A DNA stretch of 64,000 nucleotides from positions 1 through 64,000 of the forward strand of contig NZ_JBEDYP020000004.1 of assembly GCF_040117685.2 (NCBI RefSeq), given 5' to 3'. Position 1 is the first letter of the stretch; each line of letters starts with the position of its first letter. Below are positions 27,782 to 37,187 of this stretch, one piece after another. The notes under the pieces were generated by a model, which worked only from the letters and a program-made list of their open reading frames with translations, did no database searches and had not been told where the DNA came from. The DNA comes from Gracilimonas sp040117685. GTDB lineage: Bacteria; Bacteroidota; Rhodothermia; Balneolales; Balneolaceae. Made by a program: the position numbers and the translations under genes.

Positions 27782-28246
27782 CTAATTCAGAAGTACTACG
27801 GTCTGTAGATTGGTGGTGATAGAATTTTCTATAACCGGCGGTAAGAAAATAGTTTGCTGAAGGGAACGGGAGGCCGGAGTGATCTCACTTTTTTGAAAAA
27901 CAGCTCGTTTAAGATCAGCAACTGTCTTTTGTTGGTCAAAGCGATTCAGCTTGTCTTCTTTGGCACAGAGTAACGAAATAGGAACATCTCTGTGGTGATC
28001 ACCATCTTGGTGAAATACGGTTTCTTGTTCGTGATCATGACCATCATTTTCGTGAACTTCAGCCTCACTATTGAAGAATAGTCCAAGCTCTGCCTTTGAT
28101 TCAACATTTACATCGCCATTATCTTCAAAACAATACACCAATGACTCTGCCAGACTATGCACACTTAGAACATGCATAGCAAATATGATCAGCAGAAGTC
28201 GGGCTGAGATTTTATAAATCTTTGTTTTGTGGATTTTTTTAAGCAA
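27782..28246 (-). CDS. Small secreted His/Cys protein heading RND cassette 2
   Basis: The 154-residue protein has an N-terminal hydrophobic segment (about 14-32), then SLVYCFEDNGDVNVE, a His-rich acidic part (VHENDGHDHEQETVFHQDGDHHRDVPIS) and LLCAK. A late FLPPVIE and a hydrophobic end complete it. Similar small proteins with an LCxxxDGHVxxE start and a DxPIS...C segment stand before czcCBA operons in several phyla. The function is unproved; periplasmic metal binding is likely. It lies 118 bases before the TolC gene. Confidence 0.6.
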   Translation of the reverse strand: MLKKIHKTKIYKISARLLLIIFAMHVLSVHSLAESLVYCFEDNGDVNVESKAELGLFFNSEAEVHENDGHDHEQETVFHQDGDHHRDVPISLLCAKEDKLNRFDQQKTVADLKRAVFQKSEITPASRSLQQTIFLPPVIENSITTNLQTVVLLN

Positions 28247-28297
28247 AGCTAAAATTTTGTGAATACTAATAATAGACTATCAGCTACAAAACATCTT

Positions 28298-28309
28298 ACA
28301 TAATTATGT
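28298..28309. promoter_or_regulatory. Palindrome ACATAATTATGT upstream of cassette 2
   Basis: A perfect 12-base palindrome lies 52 bases before the small His/Cys gene start. The core CATAATT recurs before cassette 3 and before the Cys-rich gene at 43,649. It may be a regulator site, but such AT-rich palindromes also arise by chance. Confidence 0.35.
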
Positions 28310-28395
28310 TTTAAAGATATCAAATTTTGCAGCTAAACTTAAAAACTGAACCTTAGGTAGTTATTGCCCATAAGTTTTAGAAGCTTGTTTATGTT

Positions 28396-28845
28396 TTATA
28401 CACGTGAAATTTTAGTTCCCTTTGAAGCAAGAAAAATACTCAAAGCGGGAAGAACCGTAATTTGAAAAATCGGCGATAAGCCAACCTCATAAGAAAAAAT
28501 AGTTAGCACAGGCATTGCAGAAGTATATTCCCACAGGCTAAGAAAAATGGCAGCCCATTCAAGAAAAATACTTGCTGCAAAGCTTAAGCCGAAAAGCACA
28601 GTATATCCTTTGCGACCAAGACGAGGTTCCAGATGCACGGATGAAGTCAGCATTGAGGTGGCTCTCCATAGCCCTAATACAATGATGATATCCCCTAAAA
28701 CAGCTCCCCACATCCAAACTGTAGCCTTGAGAAAAGGCCAGTCCCACATGCCATATAGAAAGCCACATTGAACAAACTCCCAAACGGTATTAAGGATAAA
28801 GGCCCAAAAAATTACTTTTTTGGCAGGTTCACTAATCACGTTCAA
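28396..28845 (-). CDS. Four-segment membrane protein, unrecognised
   Basis: The 149-residue protein is very hydrophobic, with segments at about 10-30, 42-62, 83-105 and 118-142, and few charges. It has no signal peptide and no metal motif apart from one Cys (FVQCGFLYGMW). I do not recognise the family. Its ATG overlaps the stop of the DUF5676 gene (ATGA), so it is coupled to it, and both follow the CopB ATPase on the same strand. A role in the copper cassette is only inferred. Confidence 0.6.
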   Translation of the reverse strand: MNVISEPAKKVIFWAFILNTVWEFVQCGFLYGMWDWPFLKATVWMWGAVLGDIIIVLGLWRATSMLTSSVHLEPRLGRKGYTVLFGLSFAASIFLEWAAIFLSLWEYTSAMPVLTIFSYEVGLSPIFQITVLPALSIFLASKGTKISRV

Positions 28846-29123
28846 TTCTCAGAATCGTTTAGACTATAATTATACGTGGCAGCGACTATTGCCCCAGATA
28901 TCCAGCCTATAATGAAGGTCAGAATAATTCCAAGTAGTGATTCCCACAAAGGAATATCCATTCGAATGATTGATGACGTATCAAATCCGTGCAAGAGGGC
29001 GTTAAAAAAGGAAATAGTTCCTTGCTGGCCAAGCACAATCATCAACAAGGCACAGCCCAGGTATAGAATCACGCCTGTTGCGCCAACCGCTATTCCTAAT
29101 TTCTTGGTGTTTAGTTTTCCCAT
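28842..29123 (-). CDS. DUF5676-like small membrane protein
   Basis: The 93-residue product starts MGKLNTKKLGIAVGATGVILYLGCALLM and has two membrane segments with FFNALLHGFDTSSI between them and GWISGAIVAATYNY at the end. This matches the small DUF5676-type membrane proteins seen near copper ATPases. No function is established. It overlaps the next gene by four bases and lies about 120 bases after the CopB gene. Confidence 0.65.
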   Translation of the reverse strand: MGKLNTKKLGIAVGATGVILYLGCALLMIVLGQQGTISFFNALLHGFDTSSIIRMDIPLWESLLGIILTFIIGWISGAIVAATYNYSLNDSEN

Positions 29124-29245
29124 AGTATCTCCTCTATTCTATTGGTTTTATGTACTATTCAGTAATTTGAAAATATTGTAGTTAGATTCGCAGTTTTAAA
29201 CCCATATTTTGATAAACTTAGTTTCCATTTTCCATTTTACATCCT

Positions 29246-31309
29246 TCAATTTTCAAGCTTCAAGAACCGTGCATTGATAGCTACAATAACAGTACTTAGC
29301 GACATCAGTATGGCTCCCACTGCAGGACTTAATATAATGCCCCAGGCAAACAGGACACCTGCGGCAAGGGGAATGGCTCCGATATTATAGCCGGAAGCCC
29401 ACCACAGGTTTTGAACCATTTTGCGATAAGTAGATTTGGAAAGTTTGATGAGAGCAGTGACATCTTGAGGGTTATCTTTTACCAGTACGATATCGCCGGT
29501 TTCAACGGCAACATCTGAACCAGCGCCGATAGCAATTCCAACATCAGCCTGAGCTAAAGCAGGGGCATCGTTAACGCCATCACCAGTCATGGCCACAAGT
29601 TTTCCTTGTCCCTGAACCTCCTTCACCTTATCGGCTTTTTCATCGGGTAGCACTTCAGCAAACACCTGATCAATGCCTAATTCTCCAGCCACATAATCAG
29701 CCGTTTGCTGATTGTCGCCTGTCAGCATGATGCACTCAATCCCCATCTTGTGTAATGCATCAATCGCATTCTTAGACGACTCTCGAATTTGATCTCCCAA
29801 AGCAATGGCTCCGGTCAATTGATCTCCAATGATCACAAAAACCACCGTTTTTCCCTGTGATGATACTTTTTCAACTTCAGCTGTTGGGTATTCCATTTCC
29901 TGCTCCCGAATATATCCGGGGCTTACTACTTTCACCGACTTTCCATTTACCTTGCCTTCAATTCCCTTTCCGGTAATGGAATTAAACTCATCCGGCTCCC
30001 AGGTTTCGCCGGCTTTTTCGAGGATTCCTTTTGCAAGTGGATGTTCAGAGTTTTTCTCCAGCGAAGCTGCATATTTAAGTATCTCTTCATCGGAGTAATC
30101 ATCCCCAAAATTCAGAATATTGGTTACAGTGAAAGTTCCTTCGGTTAGCGTACCGGTTTTGTCGAATATAATGGAATCCAAGTTTCTTGCCTGCTCAAAA
30201 GCAGACCGATTGCGTATAAGAAATCCATTGGTCGCAGCAATACTGGTTGATCGGGAAACCACCAAAGGAATGGCGAGGCCCAAAGCGTGCGGACAGGTAA
30301 TTACCATGACTGCCACGGTTCGGTTCATGGCAAAGTCAAAGCTTTGTCCCGTAAAAAAGATCCAGGCTCCAAAGGTTATCAGGCCGGCTGTAATAGCAAT
30401 GATGGTCAGCCAAAAAGCAGCCCGATTGGCTAAATCCTGGGTACGAGACTTACTTTCCTGCGCCTCTCTTACCAGGTTAATAACCTGAGATAAGAATGAA
30501 TCGTCCCCGGTTTTAGAAATTTGAATAGTAAGAGAGCCTTTTTCATTAACAGAACCGCCAATTACCTCATCATCTTTTTGTTTACTAACCGGCTTGGATT
30601 CTCCGGTCAGCATCGCTTCATTCACGCTCGATTCTCCTTTAATAACAACCCCATCGGCCGGCACTTTCTCTCCCGGTTTGATAAGGACTTTGTCGCCCTG
30701 TTGTAATTCTTCCACGGGAACGTCTTCTGTAGACCCATCTTCATTCACGCGATGGGCCTCACCCGGTATGAGAGCTGCCAGTTCTTCCAACGCTGACGAG
30801 GCGCTCATCACAGAGCGCATTTCTATCCAATGCCCCAGCAGCATGATTCCGACCAGAGTTGAAAGCTCCCAGTATAGCAGGTCGCCTTCAAAGCCAAAGA
30901 CCACAGCCGTGCTATAGATGTAGGCGATAGAAATAGCCAGGCCGATGAGCGTCATCATACCCGGTTGTTTTTTCTTGAGCTCATCAATCAGGCCGGTGAG
31001 AAATGGCCATCCGCCAAAGAAGTAAACGACGGTTGATAACGCAGCTAAAATCCAGCTGTCACCGGTGAATCTCCAGTCCACACCCAGAAAATCCTGAATC
31101 ATTGGAGAGAGAGCCATGATCGGAATCGTGAGTGCAAGCACCCACCAAAATCGGAATTTAAAATCCTGCACCATCATTTTATGGTGCTCATGATGGGAGT
31201 GCCCTTCATGCCCACCATGATCATGGTTTTGTTCCTTATCCTTGCTATGCTCACTATGATTGTGACCATGGTTATTATGGTCTTTGTGATTGTGGTGTTG
31301 GTGGTCCAT
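29246..31309 (-). CDS. copB: CopB-type (P1B-3) copper/silver-exporting ATPase
   Basis: The 687-residue ATPase begins with a His-rich tail (17 His in the first 43 residues) in place of HMA domains. The membrane motif is CPH (339-341), the mark of the P1B-3 group that moves Cu(II), Cu(I) or Ag(I). LTGES, the phosphorylated Asp383 in DKTGTLTEG, and GDGVNDAPALA are intact, followed by the two last membrane segments. It removes copper from the cytosol to the periplasm, where the CusABC-type pump and multicopper oxidase of the same cassette act. It belongs to the long minus-strand copper unit from 42,897 down. Confidence 0.92.
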   Translation of the reverse strand: MDHQHHNHKDHNNHGHNHSEHSKDKEQNHDHGGHEGHSHHEHHKMMVQDFKFRFWWVLALTIPIMALSPMIQDFLGVDWRFTGDSWILAALSTVVYFFGGWPFLTGLIDELKKKQPGMMTLIGLAISIAYIYSTAVVFGFEGDLLYWELSTLVGIMLLGHWIEMRSVMSASSALEELAALIPGEAHRVNEDGSTEDVPVEELQQGDKVLIKPGEKVPADGVVIKGESSVNEAMLTGESKPVSKQKDDEVIGGSVNEKGSLTIQISKTGDDSFLSQVINLVREAQESKSRTQDLANRAAFWLTIIAITAGLITFGAWIFFTGQSFDFAMNRTVAVMVITCPHALGLAIPLVVSRSTSIAATNGFLIRNRSAFEQARNLDSIIFDKTGTLTEGTFTVTNILNFGDDYSDEEILKYAASLEKNSEHPLAKGILEKAGETWEPDEFNSITGKGIEGKVNGKSVKVVSPGYIREQEMEYPTAEVEKVSSQGKTVVFVIIGDQLTGAIALGDQIRESSKNAIDALHKMGIECIMLTGDNQQTADYVAGELGIDQVFAEVLPDEKADKVKEVQGQGKLVAMTGDGVNDAPALAQADVGIAIGAGSDVAVETGDIVLVKDNPQDVTALIKLSKSTYRKMVQNLWWASGYNIGAIPLAAGVLFAWGIILSPAVGAILMSLSTVIVAINARFLKLEN

Positions 31310-31342
31310 ATTTTACTCCGTTTTTATTAAATCGTTTGTTGC

Positions 31343-31780
31343 TTATCGGGATGACCAGTGAATGGCGGTAATTTTCCAATCCGAACCCTCTTTTTTTAAT
31401 ACAGCAAGTTCGAGAGAGGTCAGGTCTATTTCTCTTTCGGAATACGTTCCTTTCATGGAACTAACCGTGCTGACCCATGCTGTATTTCCTTCAATGCTGA
31501 TTTTTTGAGTTAGTATCTCACGATCCATGGCACTCAAAAATTTACCATCAGAGTGAAAGTGATGGGAAAGATATTCTTTCTTCGTTTCCATTCCGCTGCC
31601 TTCCAGTATCAAGGCATTATCAGCCATTACATTTGACGCGGCATCAGAATCGTTGTCAACAATGGCGGTTTTAAAGTTGTCAAGTGCTTCTAAAACCTTG
31701 GTTTCTTTTTGGTTTGTTTGAGCCATCACGGTTCCTGATAAAAACACAAGAACAGTAAATATTTTTATAAGTGATTTCAT
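31343..31780 (-). CDS. Secreted SnoaL/DUF4440-like protein
   Basis: The 145-residue product has a signal peptide (MKSLIKIFTVLVFLSGTVMA) and a small alpha+beta barrel of the NTF2/SnoaL type: VLEALDNFKTAIVDNDSDAASNVMADNALILEG, WVSTVSSMKGTYSE, and a final KITAIHWSS strand with His. No catalytic set can be assigned. It lies 12 bases before the DUF2231 gene end and 33 bases from CopB, within the copper unit. It may bind a small ligand or metal in the periplasm. Confidence 0.7.
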   Translation of the reverse strand: MKSLIKIFTVLVFLSGTVMAQTNQKETKVLEALDNFKTAIVDNDSDAASNVMADNALILEGSGMETKKEYLSHHFHSDGKFLSAMDREILTQKISIEGNTAWVSTVSSMKGTYSEREIDLTSLELAVLKKEGSDWKITAIHWSSR

Positions 31781-31792
31781 TGAGATAGTTTT

Positions 31793-32863
31793 TTAGAGTT
31801 GCGTCATTTCAATTTTAGATACGAGTACTGATCCCTGGCCTTGTAATTTTAGCCCTACGTTTCCACTTTCCGGAGCATCCCCGTGGCCGTGAACTTTCAT
31901 CTCTCTGTTAATATATCCGCGAAAGTGCGTTTCATCTGCCACTACCCGTAGAAATAACAGACCCTCGGTTTCATAGGTGCCTTCTTCGAAAATGGTTGTT
32001 TCCCCGTTCTGGATTCTGCCTTGACGAATAATCCCATCCGAATTCAGTGAAACAAAATCATAGTTACTTGCATCCTGCAGGTGATGAATGAGTTCTATTT
32101 CTCCATCTAAATCATCCAGATTGAGGTAGTAATCAACTTGTATGTTTTGGTATGATTGATGGGTTACAAATAGATTTGCTTGCCCGGAAGCTTGAAGCTG
32201 TAATAACGGATTACCGCTTGAAGTTATAGTTGGCTTTAATGCCTGTAAAGAACCTTCCACCCAGTGAAAGTTAGTGATTAGATCACTTACTGAATTTGAG
32301 TTGACCTCCCAGGTCCAGTCTCCATTATCTTTAGTAATAAAGGAGGATGGAACAGTAGTACTTTCGGTGACTTCAGATAGGGCTAGTTCTTCTTGTTGTA
32401 ATAATTGACCGGTTCCCGCTCCATATCCATATACCATTTTACCGCCATACTCAGCCGTTTCATATACCATAAATAATCCCGGTAGCACTGTAATGAATGC
32501 AATGATCTTAAAGCTCTTCTTTTCAAAAAGATCAAGCCAATGAAAGGCGATTCTCAATAGAGCATATATTACAAAGAACCATAGAAGATACTCCGCCCAG
32601 TCAGAATGCTCACTTAGTACCGATTGTGCTTCAGCTGGTAGAAAAACCGTATCTGCAGCAATGGTGCCACTGTAATAGGTGACACCGGCGAAAAGTGCTC
32701 CTGCTACATAAAGGATGGTATTCTTTGTTTCATCCCACCATTTTTCTTGAATAAAAAGGGATACAAAATTAGCCAATGCAGCCGTCACTAATAGCGCAAT
32801 GGGAAAATGAACGATCAGTGGGTGAATGTTGGGAGCCCATTCAGGAGTTAGTAAAGATTCCAT
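31793..32863 (-). CDS. DUF2231 membrane protein with C-terminal jelly-roll domain
   Basis: The first about 160 residues are the four-segment DUF2231 unit with the conserved IHPLIVHFPIALL start and YYSGTIAADTVF. This is often fused to or next to periplasmic redox proteins. After a linker, about 185-356 look like a LamG/concanavalin-type beta sandwich (LQASGQANLFVTHQSYQN, VRVVADETHFRGYI-like strands, final VLVSKIEMTQ). The combination suggests a membrane anchor for a periplasmic binding domain. Its role in the copper unit is unknown. It lies between the multicopper oxidase and the SnoaL-like gene. Confidence 0.7.
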   Translation of the reverse strand: MESLLTPEWAPNIHPLIVHFPIALLVTAALANFVSLFIQEKWWDETKNTILYVAGALFAGVTYYSGTIAADTVFLPAEAQSVLSEHSDWAEYLLWFFVIYALLRIAFHWLDLFEKKSFKIIAFITVLPGLFMVYETAEYGGKMVYGYGAGTGQLLQQEELALSEVTESTTVPSSFITKDNGDWTWEVNSNSVSDLITNFHWVEGSLQALKPTITSSGNPLLQLQASGQANLFVTHQSYQNIQVDYYLNLDDLDGEIELIHHLQDASNYDFVSLNSDGIIRQGRIQNGETTIFEEGTYETEGLLFLRVVADETHFRGYINREMKVHGHGDAPESGNVGLKLQGQGSVLVSKIEMTQL

Positions 32864-32923
32864 AATTAGTTATCCAAAGTTTTAAATAATTGAGTTCAGA
32901 AATTAATTGTTGTGTCCAAAAGG

Positions 32924-34390
32924 TTATATAATCTCCAGGTTAGCCATCATGCCGTTGTCTTCGTGCTCCAGGTTATGGCAGTGAAAAACGTACAGGCCTT
33001 TTGGCGCATTGAAACTCATGATGACCCTAACAGTCTCGCCGGGCATGACAAGTACCGTGTCCTTCCAACCTGTTTCGGTAGGCGTTAATCCTCTGTTTCC
33101 ACTTCTATCAAGAACTTTAAACTGAACGGCATGCACGTGCATGGGGTGAGGTACGTTTGAGTTATTGATAAACTCCCAAATTTCAGTACTTCCTTGCTCT
33201 ACACGTTCATCGACTCGCTTCATCTCAAACTGACGTCCATTAATGGTATGGCCGTTCATCATTTGCATGTCCAACCGAATGGGGCGGGTACGATCAGCAG
33301 ATGAAGCTTCAGGAAAGGTCGATTCAGACAGCTGACCGGGAAGGTCCACTGATTCTTGCTTAGATTCTCCATCAATCCTGAATTCCACAAGATCAAAACC
33401 AGTGCCTTGTTCGGGGCCGGAGCTCCCCATCATGTTTTGCATTCCCATCATACCGCCGCCGGAAGGCACATCAAATGGTTTACTGATAAGGTGAATACTA
33501 TTTTTCTTCAATCCAGAGAAGTCTACCAGTATGTCTGCTCTTTCCCCTGGGGCCATTAATAATTCATTGGTCTCAATAGCTTCCGGTAGAAGGCCTCCAT
33601 CGGTGCCAATGACCATAAAGGAAAGATCATCTTGAAACGCTACATTATAAATCCGGGCATTTGAGCCATTTAATACTCTCAAGCGATACACACCAGGCTC
33701 AACTTCATGGTAAGGAGATGGCGCTCCGTTAACTAAGATTGTATCTCCCAAAAACCCAGTCATCATCCGTTCGGGCATAGACGGGTTATAAATAATCTGC
33801 CCAGAGTCACTTACTCTCCGATCCTGAATAACGAGTGGTATCTCGTAGTTACCACTGGGTAAGTTGAGCGCTTTTTCTTCGTCATCCTCAATAATAAAAA
33901 AACCTGCTAACCCGCGGTAAACCTGCTCTCCTGTTATTCTGTGAGGATGCGGGTGATACCAATAGGTGCCGGCTCTTTGATTCAGGCTGAATTCATAATC
34001 ATAGGCTCCTCCTGATATTGCATCTTTGGGATGTCCATCCATTTCGGGGGGAACAATGAGTCCATGCCAGTGAATAATGCTTTCCTGACCTATATTATTA
34101 GTAAACTGAATGTTAAGTTCCTGCCCCTTTAAATGTCGAATTGTTGGACCTGGAACTGAATTATTAAATTGAAAAGCAGCCAGACTTAACGATTCTGGTA
34201 GCTCTATTTCTGCAGAAGAGGCAGATAAATTAAACGAAGGATCGGTTATTTGACCCGGAAAAGGCAATCTGTTTCTAAAAGAACCCTGCAACTCATCGTC
34301 AGAAAAAGTTAAGCAGGATGTTAACCAAGGTGATAGGGCTAATGCACCAGTTCCAAGACCTACTCTGCGTAAAAATTGTTTTCTTTTCAT
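32924..34390 (-). CDS. Multicopper oxidase (CueO/CopA-like)
   Basis: The 488-residue exported oxidase has a twin-arginine-like start (KQFLRRVGLGTGALALS) and Cys26 as possible lipid site. The four copper-ligand motifs are complete: HWHG (107-110), HPHPH (146-150), HPMHVH (about 415-420) and HCHNLEH (470-476). A Met-rich loop (MMGMQNMM, about 314-323) resembles the substrate site of cuprous oxidases such as CueO. It oxidises Cu(I) to the less toxic Cu(II) in the periplasm with oxygen. It follows the Met-rich protein gene by 59 bases. Confidence 0.93.
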   Translation of the reverse strand: MKRKQFLRRVGLGTGALALSPWLTSCLTFSDDELQGSFRNRLPFPGQITDPSFNLSASSAEIELPESLSLAAFQFNNSVPGPTIRHLKGQELNIQFTNNIGQESIIHWHGLIVPPEMDGHPKDAISGGAYDYEFSLNQRAGTYWYHPHPHRITGEQVYRGLAGFFIIEDDEEKALNLPSGNYEIPLVIQDRRVSDSGQIIYNPSMPERMMTGFLGDTILVNGAPSPYHEVEPGVYRLRVLNGSNARIYNVAFQDDLSFMVIGTDGGLLPEAIETNELLMAPGERADILVDFSGLKKNSIHLISKPFDVPSGGGMMGMQNMMGSSGPEQGTGFDLVEFRIDGESKQESVDLPGQLSESTFPEASSADRTRPIRLDMQMMNGHTINGRQFEMKRVDERVEQGSTEIWEFINNSNVPHPMHVHAVQFKVLDRSGNRGLTPTETGWKDTVLVMPGETVRVIMSFNAPKGLYVFHCHNLEHEDNGMMANLEII

Positions 34391-34449
34391 AAATTTGAAG
34401 TTTTAGAATTCGGGAATGTCATCGTAGTGCATCCCCGTTTAATTTTTTA

Positions 34450-34926
34450 CTAATGATGGTTCATACCTTTATTATCGGTAGAATCTGATTTCATCTTCAT
34501 TCCCGAATCCATCATACCTCCCTGCATCATTTGCATACACATCATATGCATGTTCATCATAGAAGAATCTGCTTTCATAGACATCATTTTTGATTGATCC
34601 ATGTTGCCATTGATCATAGATTGCATCATTTCCATATGCTTTTTCATGCGTTCTTTCATTTCAGGATTGTTCATCATGGAGTTCATGTTTTCCATCATTT
34701 TTGAATGATCCATCTTTTGTGATTTTATCTTTCTCTGCATCATCTTGGCTCGCATTTCAGGGTTATTCATCATGTGATCCATCATCATGGATTGCATAGA
34801 TGAGTCCTGCATCATGGTCATCATTTGCTGCTTTTTCTCCTCCATATTTTGTTGCTGGGCCACAGCGGTTACGGTTAGACCTAAACTTATTGCCAGTAAC
34901 AGAGCGATTGATTTTATCTTTCTCAT
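34450..34926 (-). CDS. Secreted methionine-rich copper-binding-type protein
   Basis: The 158-residue product has a signal peptide (ending about AVAQQ) and a mature part with exceptional Met content: 44 of 158 residues overall, in repeats of MM, MMM and MxxMM. Some His (DHMM, MNHH) and one Cys (HMMCMQMM) are present. Recurring MMNNPEM...KM units suggest internal duplication. Met clusters bind Cu(I) or Ag(I), so it may be a periplasmic copper store or chaperone for the multicopper oxidase next to it and for CusB. No named family is assigned. Confidence 0.75.
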   Translation of the reverse strand: MRKIKSIALLLAISLGLTVTAVAQQQNMEEKKQQMMTMMQDSSMQSMMMDHMMNNPEMRAKMMQRKIKSQKMDHSKMMENMNSMMNNPEMKERMKKHMEMMQSMINGNMDQSKMMSMKADSSMMNMHMMCMQMMQGGMMDSGMKMKSDSTDNKGMNHH

Positions 34927-35031
34927 AATCTTATGGTTTTGTAAAGTTTGCTTTACTTAAAATATCATTTATCTAAGGGGTTAGCTTATACAATGATGAT
35001 TAATACTTACCGTTTATTTTGTGTAAGCCTA

Positions 35032-35373
35032 TTATTCTATTACTTTAGGTCCTTCCTCACCATCCCTGATTCTAATCATATTCTCAATAGGCATGACAAA
35101 TATAATTCCATCTCCGCGCGAACCTGTTGAAGCAGTTTGTTGAATGATTTCAATAATAGAATTGACATCTTCGTCTACCGCTGCTATTTCTATTTTCACA
35201 ACTTTGGAGTGCATCGCCGGGAATTGCAAAGAGCCATGGGCATGGTCAGGATCGGTATATTGACCTGCTCCTTCTCCTCTGAAAACCGTTATGCAACAAT
35301 GGCCTTCAGAACGTAGCGCTTTATACACTTCTTCAAGCAGCATGGGGCGTATGTATGCTTTTACTAATTTCAT
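35032..35373 (-). CDS. P-II-like signalling protein of RND cassette 3
   Basis: The intact 113-residue protein has the P-II start (MKLVKAYIRPMLLEEVYKAL), a T-loop with AGQYTDPDHAHGSLQ holding two His, and STGSRGDGIIFVMPIENMIRI at the B-loop. A Cys pair (HCCITVF, residues 26-27) could bind copper. It lies 25 bases after the CusB gene, without the hairpin of cassettes 1 and 2. The position after the pump and the Cys/His residues fit a metal-sensing role. That role is inferred. Confidence 0.85.
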   Translation of the reverse strand: MKLVKAYIRPMLLEEVYKALRSEGHCCITVFRGEGAGQYTDPDHAHGSLQFPAMHSKVVKIEIAAVDEDVNSIIEIIQQTASTGSRGDGIIFVMPIENMIRIRDGEEGPKVIE

Positions 35374-35398
35374 GATACCTCCGTTTTTGATTTATACA

Positions 35399-37114
35399 TT
35401 AATTCATCTGCTCAACTGTTTCTCCGCAGTTGTGCATTTGAGATCCATAAAAAGGGTTTTCAATATCTTTTTTGTCACTTATCCAGGTACTTCCACCACC
35501 GTACATAGGGCAATATTGCTTGAACAGTGCTCCTTCATATCCTTCTTCTTCAATTCGTGAAATAAGCGTTTCTGAAATGGATTTGAACTCGGCTCTGAGC
35601 TCTTCAATATCACTGAATGTATCTGTTGAGAACACTCGGACATGTTCTTTAGCCGTTTCAAAATCATCTTTGGACAGTGCTTCCCGAAGTTTCAAGTACT
35701 GGGGTACTAATGCCTCAAGGCTTTTATCCATTTCATGATTTGAATGATCTTCAGTTGTATCCATAGTGGATTCATTCATATCGCCGTCGTCCATATTCAT
35801 TTCACCGTTATTCATGTCCATAGCCCCGTGATCATGTGCCCCGCGATTTGCTCCTGAGCCCGGCTCTCTATTCATCATACTGAGTTTATCGCTAAGCTGT
35901 GCGGCTGCGTCCACTTTAAATGTGCCGTTTGTTACCACACGCTCACCAACTTCCAGTCCAGATTCAATTACATATTCGTTACCAGCCCTTTTGCCTAATG
36001 CAACTTCCCTTGCTTCAAAAGCAGGAGTTTCAGCTGTAGAAACATCCACAAACACAATGGACCTTTCTCCGGTCCATAGCACAGCACTTCGGGGGATAAG
36101 AAGTTGCTGTTCTTGGTCTGATTGAGAAGAAATAACTCCTTCAGCAAACATGCCGGGTTTCATCTCTTTTCTCGGATTATCAACAGTAATACGTATTTCT
36201 ACTGTTCGGGATTTATCATTTAAAAAAGGCTGGATAAAGCTGACTTCACCGGTATAGGTGTGTCCAGGAATGGAGCTCACCGTAAAATCAATTTTATCTC
36301 CGATTTTTAAATTATTGACTGACGATTCATACGCCTCAAATTCAATCCATACCTCAGAAAGTTTTGCGATACGATATAGCATGGAGCCTTCCTGAATATG
36401 GTCTTCCCGAGAGATATTGATCTGTGATACATAGCCAGATACTGGTGAGAAAAAGTCTAACTCTTCCATCACTTCTCCTGATTGTTCGATCTGGTTAATG
36501 GTCTCTTCCGGAAATTCCCAAAGCAATAGCTTTCGCCGGGCAGACTCATATAATCGAGGGTTTTGTTCTTTGAACCGGGCTGTTTCCAAAAGTTCACTTT
36601 GTGCCGTAATTAACTCCGAAGAATAAATAGAAACCAGTTTTTGACCTTTACGGACGTAATCACCGGTATAATCTACATATAACTCCCGAATACGACCGGG
36701 GAAGTGAGCCGTCACATTCGATACCAAGTTCTGATTTACAACCACTTTGCCCGGCAACCGGGTTTCAACCACTGGGACTCCTTTTTTAACCGGAGTGGTT
36801 TCAACCTCAGCAAGCGCAAGTGCGGCTTTCGAGAATGTAACAGCGTTCGGGTTGAGCGATTCTGAGTCACTGTCATCAAGATCATTAGCCGGAATTAACT
36901 CCATGCCACAAATTGGACAATTTCCTGGCTCGCTTTCTCTTATCTGAGGGTGCATACTGCACGTATAAACCACATTGCCTTCCTCATCAGTGTGGGTTTC
37001 TGATATATGCTCTTCAAGTGTTTGTGGTTCCGAAGTCCCTCCGAAAAATAGGTAGCCGAGTAAGAGTCCACCCAGTATAAGTCCAGAGTAAATAAGTATG
37101 TTTTTTGTTTTCAT
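35399..37114 (-). CDS. cusB: CusB-type RND adaptor with metal-binding and DUF3347 domains
   Basis: The 571-residue adaptor has an N-terminal anchor and a heavy-metal-binding segment (TCSMHPQ at 51-57, NCPICGMEL at 65-73, with Cys52, Cys66 and Cys69). Then come the barrel-sandwich and hairpin, the lipoyl and beta-barrel domains, a Met/His-rich linker (about 425-465, with MDMNNGEMNMDDGDMN), and a C-terminal DUF3347 domain (about 465-571) with CPMYGGGSTW and MHNCGE. Such extra domains load copper or silver from the periplasm into the pump. It is followed by P-II and preceded by TolC. Confidence 0.92.
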   Translation of the reverse strand: MKTKNILIYSGLILGGLLLGYLFFGGTSEPQTLEEHISETHTDEEGNVVYTCSMHPQIRESEPGNCPICGMELIPANDLDDSDSESLNPNAVTFSKAALALAEVETTPVKKGVPVVETRLPGKVVVNQNLVSNVTAHFPGRIRELYVDYTGDYVRKGQKLVSIYSSELITAQSELLETARFKEQNPRLYESARRKLLLWEFPEETINQIEQSGEVMEELDFFSPVSGYVSQINISREDHIQEGSMLYRIAKLSEVWIEFEAYESSVNNLKIGDKIDFTVSSIPGHTYTGEVSFIQPFLNDKSRTVEIRITVDNPRKEMKPGMFAEGVISSQSDQEQQLLIPRSAVLWTGERSIVFVDVSTAETPAFEAREVALGKRAGNEYVIESGLEVGERVVTNGTFKVDAAAQLSDKLSMMNREPGSGANRGAHDHGAMDMNNGEMNMDDGDMNESTMDTTEDHSNHEMDKSLEALVPQYLKLREALSKDDFETAKEHVRVFSTDTFSDIEELRAEFKSISETLISRIEEEGYEGALFKQYCPMYGGGSTWISDKKDIENPFYGSQMHNCGETVEQMN

Positions 37115-37187
37115 AGTTGTAAGTATTGAGTTGTGAGATTAGAGTAGTGATTAGTTTTTCTTACTATTCATGGCTCAAATCACACGT

